Of a stretch of 39,950 nt of DNA, positions 36,383 through 39,950 are shown piece by piece. Made by a program: the position numbers and the translations under genes. The stretch is from a virus: positions 1 to 39,950 of IMG/VR virus record IMGVR_UViG_3300021061_000034. One strand, given 5' to 3'. Every line of letters begins with the position of its first letter. Within the stretch, counting starts at the first letter, position 1. The notes under the pieces are model-generated. The model ran no database searches. It saw nothing but the letters and a program-made list of their open reading frames with translations, and had not been told where the DNA came from.

Positions 36383-36783
36383 GCCGCCGCACTCCAATCT
36401 GGTTGAATGTAAAATCCTTGCTCCGCTGCGATCCTGATGCAGTGTTCGATATGCAGAGCAAATTCCTCTGTGTTCATGTCATGGGAACGTCTGTTTGGGA
36501 CTTCCCGTTTGTGTCCTCGGAATTCGACGATCTTGGTTCCGTAAATCTCGGCTAGTAACGTCTCGTGCATTTCTTCTGGGCTTAACCCAACGAAGTTCGC
36601 GAAAGGCGTAATCACCGCCGCCCAGTAGTAGCGATTGCTTTCAACGCTCCGGTTCTTCTTATACGGCCTGAAAATAACCTCATACGCCTCTCCCCCTCTC
36701 TCTTCCCAACGGTGGATAAGCTCTTGCTTGGCCTGTTGGAAGGCGGAATCGCTACTCAAAATGAATCGGCGCTCGCCGGTCAT
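36379..36783 (-). CDS. ninB: NinB-like recombination protein
   Basis: 134 residues from ATG 36783, overlapping the upstream stop by the ATGA rule. FILSSDSAFQQAKQELIHRW, YKKNRSVESNRYYWAAVITP (the KxRSxExNRxYW hallmark) and GLSPEEMHETLLAEIYGT are diagnostic of NinB (Orf). NinB is a lambda mediator that helps load or displace SSB in recombination. The C-terminus CIRIAAEQGFYIQPDWSA is also conserved. Confidence 0.85.
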   Translation of the reverse strand: MTGERRFILSSDSAFQQAKQELIHRWEERGGEAYEVIFRPYKKNRSVESNRYYWAAVITPFANFVGLSPEEMHETLLAEIYGTKIVEFRGHKREVPNRRSHDMNTEEFALHIEHCIRIAAEQGFYIQPDWSAAA

Positions 36784-36974
36784 TCGAACTCCACTGGAAC
36801 ATCGCGCCATGACTCAGCTACAACACCGCTCACTCTGTATCCGTCGCCTATTGGTTCATTGTGCGCAATGTTCACCCACTTCTGCTGCAAAACCGGTTCA
36901 ACCCATCCACCTGTCAAACCATCCCCTTTACGTACTCGATACCACCTAAATTCATTCGTCGGCTTCCAGCTCAC
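36780..36974 (-). CDS. Small conserved-type phage protein, unknown
   Basis: 64 residues. WKPTNEFRWYRVRKGDGLTG, then VLQQKWVNIAHNEPIG and VVAESWRDVPVEFE: the alternating W and charged residues suggest a small beta fold. It precedes ninB with a four-base overlap. No domain known. Confidence 0.6.
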   Translation of the reverse strand: MSWKPTNEFRWYRVRKGDGLTGGWVEPVLQQKWVNIAHNEPIGDGYRVSGVVAESWRDVPVEFE

Positions 36975-37153
36975 ACTCCCCTCCCATACAAGAACTTGTC
37001 TATTGCAGGATGTGCTTTAGGTTGCTCGTAAACTTTCCTTTTTGCGTTATTAGCGCATTCGCCGCTTGCGAACCTTCTTGCTAAGAAGGTCAAAGCGGAT
37101 TCTTTCTTTCGTCGGATTAGTTCTTGGCCGCAGCCACAGGCGCAGGTACGCAT
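36971..37153 (-). CDS. Cysteine-rich microprotein
   Basis: 60 residues. It starts MRTCACGCGQELIRRKKESA with three clustered cysteines and a further C at residue ~33 (SGECANNAKR), a likely zinc-ribbon. The remainder is basic (KRKVYEQPKAHPAIDKFLYG). Overlaps the next gene by 4 bases. Similar small CxCG proteins are seen in phage middle operons; function unknown. Confidence 0.6.
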   Translation of the reverse strand: MRTCACGCGQELIRRKKESALTFLARRFASGECANNAKRKVYEQPKAHPAIDKFLYGRGV

Positions 37154-37350
37154 TAGTCCCCTCTCTCTGGTCCGCCTTTCTTAACGATCTCGCGCTTGTT
37201 TACTTGTCGTATCTCAACCCCGTGGTACTCACAAAACCGGGCGAAGTCTCCAGCAATCAAGTTCAAGTCACTTCTAAGGCGCTCCATCTGTCTTTCTTGA
37301 TGCTTAACAGTTTCTTCGAGATACCAAATCTTTTTACCTAGTCCAAACAT
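37153..37350 (-). CDS. Small coiled-coil protein
   Basis: 65 residues. FGLGKKIWYLEETVKHQERQ is followed by MERLRSDLNLIAGDFARFCE, a heptad-like helix. A YHGVEIRQVNKREIVKKGG tail is basic. A possible dimeric accessory. Directly follows the gene at 37351 with no gap. Confidence 0.55.
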   Translation of the reverse strand: MFGLGKKIWYLEETVKHQERQMERLRSDLNLIAGDFARFCEYHGVEIRQVNKREIVKKGGPERGD

Positions 37351-37656
37351 TTACGCCCCCTGCCGACGTGACCACTTACCGATCCAGTTTCCATGGCCGC
37401 TAACCTGCTTAGAACGAACACGGCCACGGCACACAAACTCACGAGTATTGAAGATTGCGCCCCAACAGTTTTTGTTAGGCGCTTTAACCTTGTTCTCAGA
37501 CGCCCACTGGCGAAGGTCATCAGCGGTAATGACGTGACGCCGGCGAAGCATCCCTAGTGCCGCCCGACGCATCTTGGCTATGAAATCTTTGTGTTTGGCT
37601 TCTACACGGCAGATGCCGATAGCTCTTTCTTTCATTGCTAAACATTGGCGAGTCAT
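37351..37656 (-). CDS. Conserved phage winged-helix-like protein
   Basis: 101 residues. CRVEAKHKDFIAKMRRAALG, RRRHVITADDLRQWASENKV and the ending NCWGAIFNTREFVCRGRVRS belong to a small phage protein family with a conserved VITxDDLRxW...WGAIF pattern. A winged-helix-like fold is plausible. Position in the nin region, upstream of ninB. Function not known. Confidence 0.7.
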   Translation of the reverse strand: MTRQCLAMKERAIGICRVEAKHKDFIAKMRRAALGMLRRRHVITADDLRQWASENKVKAPNKNCWGAIFNTREFVCRGRVRSKQVSGHGNWIGKWSRRQGA

Positions 37657-37705
37657 GATGTCTCCTGAGTTAGTTTATTGGCTTGGAGGGCTAGGTTGAG
37701 TTGGC

Positions 37706-37975
37706 TCATATAACGATCAGCTCCACATACTCATTACCGTCCTTTTCCTTGACGAACAGCTTCGCGCCGCGATCCTCGTAGATATGAAGCGTCATGAAGA
37801 GGTCTAACGCCTTGCGGCATATCTCTGTTTTGTTGGTGGATTTCTTCTTTGCCAGAAATTCCAACATGTCCATTTCTTCGGGCGGCAGGTTTAGCGTCAT
37901 CGTCGCTTTCTTCCGGCGCTCTTCGAGGCTTTCATCCCAAACCGGACGACCTTTATTAAAAGTGTTAGCCTTCAC
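37706..37975 (-). CDS. Ribbon-helix-helix (Arc/MetJ-like) regulator
   Basis: 89 residues starting at GTG 37975, chosen for a perfect AAGGAGG 6 bases upstream; the longer frame from 38008 has no such site. RRKKATMTLNLPPEEMDMLE then FLAKKKSTNKTEICRKALDL is a classic RHH motif: one strand followed by two helices. A short C-terminal beta domain follows (GAKLFVKEKDGNEYVELIVI). A dimeric DNA-binding regulator of the middle operon is inferred. Confidence 0.7.
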   Translation of the reverse strand: MKANTFNKGRPVWDESLEERRKKATMTLNLPPEEMDMLEFLAKKKSTNKTEICRKALDLFMTLHIYEDRGAKLFVKEKDGNEYVELIVI

Positions 37976-37985
37976 GCCAACCTCC

Positions 37986-38174
37986 TTAATCTTCAATCTG
38001 GTCAGCAAGTCGCTTCAAATCTTCGATAAGCTCGTACATTTGCGACTTCGTAAGATCAATCATGTAATAGCTGTCACAAGCTTCCGTTAAGCGGACATGC
38101 TTCTTGTCTTCGGTGATCTCTGCGTCAAACACATTGGCGCAATTTATACCGGTGCCTAATTTGTCTAGAATCAC
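37986..38174 (-). CDS. Small phage protein, unknown
   Basis: 62 residues from GTG 38174 (GTGA with the previous stop). NCANVFDAEITEDKKHVRLT is beta-rich; YMIDLTKSQMYELIEDLKRL is a helix. The fold is compact. Not recognised. A good ribosome site GGAGGAGG lies just upstream. Confidence 0.55.
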   Translation of the reverse strand: MILDKLGTGINCANVFDAEITEDKKHVRLTEACDSYYMIDLTKSQMYELIEDLKRLADQIED

Positions 38175-38347
38175 GCCTCCTCCTTCTCCAACTCCAACAA
38201 GAACTCATCAAACAGCTTTAACGCCTTACTCGCTTCCTGACTGATCTGGTTTCCGTTCAACCTATGTGTTCTGCCGGTTTCATCTACGATTTCCATAGTG
38301 GCGGCTTGGAATAGGTGTTTTCGGATTTGGTCTGGGTGGGAGGTCAT
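38171..38347 (-). CDS. Small phage protein, unknown
   Basis: 58 residues, ATG 38347 overlapping the previous TGA. TSHPDQIRKHLFQAATMEIV and EASKALKLFDEFLLELEKEE are helices. The end is acidic. No match known. Coupled on both sides. Confidence 0.5.
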   Translation of the reverse strand: MTSHPDQIRKHLFQAATMEIVDETGRTHRLNGNQISQEASKALKLFDEFLLELEKEEA

Positions 38348-38574
38348 CAACCACCAAATCCTGCTGCTAACGTTGCGCTAGCCGCCAGTGCTTCGGCGTC
38401 ATGTTTTTTCCGATAATAGGATTGCTCCGTAAATCTTTCGCTTAACCACTTAGACAGCCCTTCGAATGTTTCGAACGAATACGTTTCCTTCCAAACCACA
38501 ACGTTCGAATTCCCATCCCACTCATGAACTACAAAACCGTTCTTGGTCCGATTAATTACGATTTGTTCGCTCAT
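38347..38574 (-). CDS. Small conserved-type phage protein
   Basis: 75 residues. SEQIVINRTKNGFVVHEWDG, then YSFETFEGLSKWLSERFT and an alanine-rich end DAEALAASATLAAGFGG. The N-terminal pattern of strands IVIxRTxxGFxVxE is common in small phage proteins; no function. A GTGTGAG sequence just before the ATG at 38574 is a modest ribosome site. Confidence 0.6.
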   Translation of the reverse strand: MSEQIVINRTKNGFVVHEWDGNSNVVVWKETYSFETFEGLSKWLSERFTEQSYYRKKHDAEALAASATLAAGFGG

Positions 38575-38611
38575 CTCACACTCCTATAAAAATACGTATC
38601 CGCCTGAACAT

Positions 38612-38989
38612 TCATTTGCGTTTCCTCGTGTAGTGCTTTTCAACTAACGCCACTCGCGAGGTTCCTGGCTTATCGAAGCAATATCCTTCCTTCACGATTT
38701 TTTCCTCTAACTTTCCCTGCGACACGCCGCGTCTATACGCAAAGTAATCCTGATAAAGCACTTCTTCGTAACCTTCGGCGCGTAACTGATTCTCCAGCTC
38801 GATTCGTGAATGACTCTGCCGGAAGGTTTGGCAGGTCAATTTCTCTGGCATGGTTTCGATGTGAATTTCTTGAATAGGGGCTTCGGCTGATCTGAAACCT
38901 AGAGCGAACAAGGCGATGCCTGAGAGGATTAGGCTGATAAAAGCCCATCCCCAGATTCCTTGGTTGGCGCGTTTGGTTTCTTCGTCCAT
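38612..38989 (-). CDS. Single-pass membrane protein
   Basis: 125 residues from ATG 38989, overlapping the upstream TAA by one base; the frame to 39064 overlaps another gene. After a short charged start there is one transmembrane helix (WGWAFISLILSGIALFALGF). The rest, likely periplasmic, has C54-type residues (LTCQTFRQSHSRIELENQLR, EEKIVKEGYCFDKPGT). Perhaps a superinfection-exclusion or inner-membrane factor; not recognised. Confidence 0.6.
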   Translation of the reverse strand: MDEETKRANQGIWGWAFISLILSGIALFALGFRSAEAPIQEIHIETMPEKLTCQTFRQSHSRIELENQLRAEGYEEVLYQDYFAYRRGVSQGKLEEKIVKEGYCFDKPGTSRVALVEKHYTRKRK

Positions 38990-39438
38990 TACGGAAGTCT
39001 CTCCAATATGTGCAGTCCGCTTTTCGTCATTCCGCATCTCTTCCATCCGGCTTTGATGAAACAAAATCCAGGGTTCTTTGACCTAATTGCTTCCGCACGG
39101 ACGTAGGTGTAATGCCTGCTATGAGGCCAGAGGCAGTCAGCAATTGCGTCCGCTTGGCGTATAAGTTCCGAGCTCGTATGTGTTCCTTCATTTCGGAAGA
39201 CGGCACAATTGATTCCTGTTTGTCTCTCACCGTTTGTTTGGTTGATACAGTCGTCAATAAACTTTCGCCAGACGAACATTGCGTCTCCTGCTTCGGTTCT
39301 AAGCACAACCTTTTCTCCTGGCCCGACAAACTGTGTTCGCTTTCTTCCATCGGCGTAGTGGTAGCAACTGTAGTGACGCTCGTAGAGCGCGAGACAGTCA
39401 CGGTCTCCGTCCTTCGTTAGCCACCACACCGGTTTCAT
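38989..39438 (-). CDS. Conserved phage protein, possible GNAT/Mom-like enzyme
   Basis: 149 residues. LALYERHYSCYHYADGRKRT, QFVGPGEKVVLRTEAGDAMF, VWRKFID and GINCAVFRNEGTHTSSELIR, then IRSKNPGFCFIKAGWKRCGM. This is a well-conserved phage/prophage family. Its C-terminal N-P-G-x-C-F-x-x-A-G-W pattern and preceding strands recall acetyltransferase-like (Mom-type) folds; that is my inference. No catalytic function is established in what I can recall. Good GGAGTGGAA ribosome site. Confidence 0.65.
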   Translation of the reverse strand: MKPVWWLTKDGDRDCLALYERHYSCYHYADGRKRTQFVGPGEKVVLRTEAGDAMFVWRKFIDDCINQTNGERQTGINCAVFRNEGTHTSSELIRQADAIADCLWPHSRHYTYVRAEAIRSKNPGFCFIKAGWKRCGMTKSGLHILERLP

Positions 39439-39606
39439 TCATTTCCACTCCAATCTCGTTATCCTTCCCCCACCGAACCTCTGTTTGATTTCCATGAGGA
39501 AGTCATGAAGTTCTGGGGATTTGGATTTGATGTCTTCAAGCTGCTTCTTCCTTTTTTCCTTCGATTCCTGTTCCAACTGCGCCAATTTGTTTAATGCTTG
39601 AGTCAT
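39439..39606 (-). CDS. Small coiled-coil protein
   Basis: 55 residues from ATG 39606. TQALNKLAQLEQESKEKRKK and a basic QLEDIKSKSPELHDFLMEIK helix, with an R/G end GGGRITRLEW. It overlaps the 3' end of the DUF6475-like gene by 71 bases in another frame. The helical N-terminus suggests dimerisation. Not recognised. Confidence 0.55.
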   Translation of the reverse strand: MTQALNKLAQLEQESKEKRKKQLEDIKSKSPELHDFLMEIKQRFGGGRITRLEWK

Positions 39607-39950
39607 GTTTGATTGCCTTCGGATCGGCGCCCATCTCAAGCACGGCCATTGCTTTCTTGATGTCACCGATTAGTCTTGGTTTCTCTAACTTGAAACCTTG
39701 AACTTGGTTTTCAGCGTCAGAGCGTCCGAGTAACACATTGGGGTAGTTATCAACCCGTCCACGTTCGGAGTAGTCTTTGTAGCGACGCTCGAAGTCACGT
39801 TGGATAAACGGGTGATTGCTGTTGTGCGCTTTCGGGTCTTGGAGAACGTCACAGAGCTGCGTCCAGCCACCCATGTCCGCTATGACTGCTTGAATCGCAG
39901 GTTCATCGAACACAACCGATTTCCAGCCGCCAATCTCACGGATCGCTTTA
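39536..39950 (-). CDS. DUF6475-like replication-associated protein, C-terminal part (continues at window start)
   Basis: The open frame continues from the left end of the window (ATG at 391 in circular coordinates). It contains VFDEPAIQAVIADMGGWTQL, then HPFIQRDFERRYKDYSERGR, and a C-terminal tail ending GKKEEAA. The IxAVxxDMGGWxxL-C pattern is the core of the DUF6475-type family. The right-hand copy gives DPKAHNSNHPF at the join where the left copy lacks one base. The gene lies downstream of the DUF1376 gene in the early operon. Confidence 0.7.
   Translation of the reverse strand, partial: KAIREIGGWKSVVFDEPAIQAVIADMGGWTQLCDVLQDPKAHNSNHPFIQRDFERRYKDYSERGRVDNYPNVLLGRSDAENQVQGFKLEKPRLIGDIKKAMAVLEMGADPKAIKHDSSIKQIGAVGTGIEGKKEEAA
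39819..39950 (+). repeat. Right copy of the contig-end overlap
   Basis: Identical to 1-131 apart from one extra G at 39824. The right copy keeps the reading frame of the DUF6475-like gene intact, so it is probably the correct version. Confidence 0.9.

Noticed and set aside
1-39950. CRISPR array, insertion sequence or transposase
   Set aside because: No regularly spaced repeats, no terminal inverted repeats with target duplications, and no transposase motif were seen.

Overview
The window is one complete temperate phage genome of the lambda-like, podovirus-structured type, presented as a circular contig. The first 131 bases recur at the right end (39819-39950) with a single one-base difference, so the unique genome is about 39,819 bp and one replication gene is cut by the arbitrary window ends. 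The tRNA-Leu(UAA)-like attP core, Shine-Dalgarno sequences of the AGGAG type, the two-membrane lysis cassette (holin, peptidase, Rz/Rz1) and the protein families all point to a Gram-negative host of the Pseudomonadota, probably a betaproteobacterium. That host guess is an inference.

Layout. The immunity region (about 2.0-4.0 kb) has a rightward CI-like repressor (3062-3466) and a leftward Cro-like gene (2719-2979). Two near-identical promoters are seen there: leftward 'PR' at 2987-3014 and rightward 'PL' at 3845-3872. Each has the same operator sequence built into its spacer and -10 region. Leftward from PR run cro, an intrinsic terminator resembling tR1, a CII-like regulator, an ASCH-domain gene, a tRNA-like element, a DUF1376 replication protein and a DUF6475-like protein that crosses the contig join. 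Still leftward from 39.6 to 34.2 kb lies a middle block of small genes with nin-type functions (NinB-like, VRR-NUC/NinX fusion, HNH-like, HTH and RHH regulators), ending with a Q-type late antiterminator. A candidate late promoter and terminator-like hairpins follow.

The late operon runs leftward from 33.6 to 12.7 kb: a possible Acb2/Tad1-type anti-defence protein, fibre- or decoration-like proteins, small and large terminase, portal, scaffold, capsid, decoration protein, tail adaptor, tail nozzle, GNAT enzyme, four DNA-ejection-type proteins, tail fibre, then holin, M15 endolysin and overlapping spanins.

From PL rightward (4.0-12.0 kb) is a dense array of about 25 small genes, mostly joined by four-base stop/start overlaps. 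It contains a Sak4-like annealing ATPase behind a strongly structured leader, an ABA-sandwich protein, zinc-ribbon microproteins, and at the end excisionase and tyrosine integrase. attP follows directly: 57 nt of the 3' half of a tRNA-Leu gene, flanked by repeated arm-type sites. A secreted, probably outer-membrane cargo protein (12221-12670) sits on the other side of attP and is the best candidate for lysogenic conversion.

No DNA polymerase, helicase or primase was recognised, so replication probably recruits host machinery. The most unusual items are the paired operator-promoters, the tRNA-like RNA beside an ASCH gene, the structured leader before sak4, the tandem repeats at the late promoter, the attP arm repeats, and the candidate anti-CBASS/Thoeris protein. 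All functional names come from reading motifs by eye; no database search was possible.
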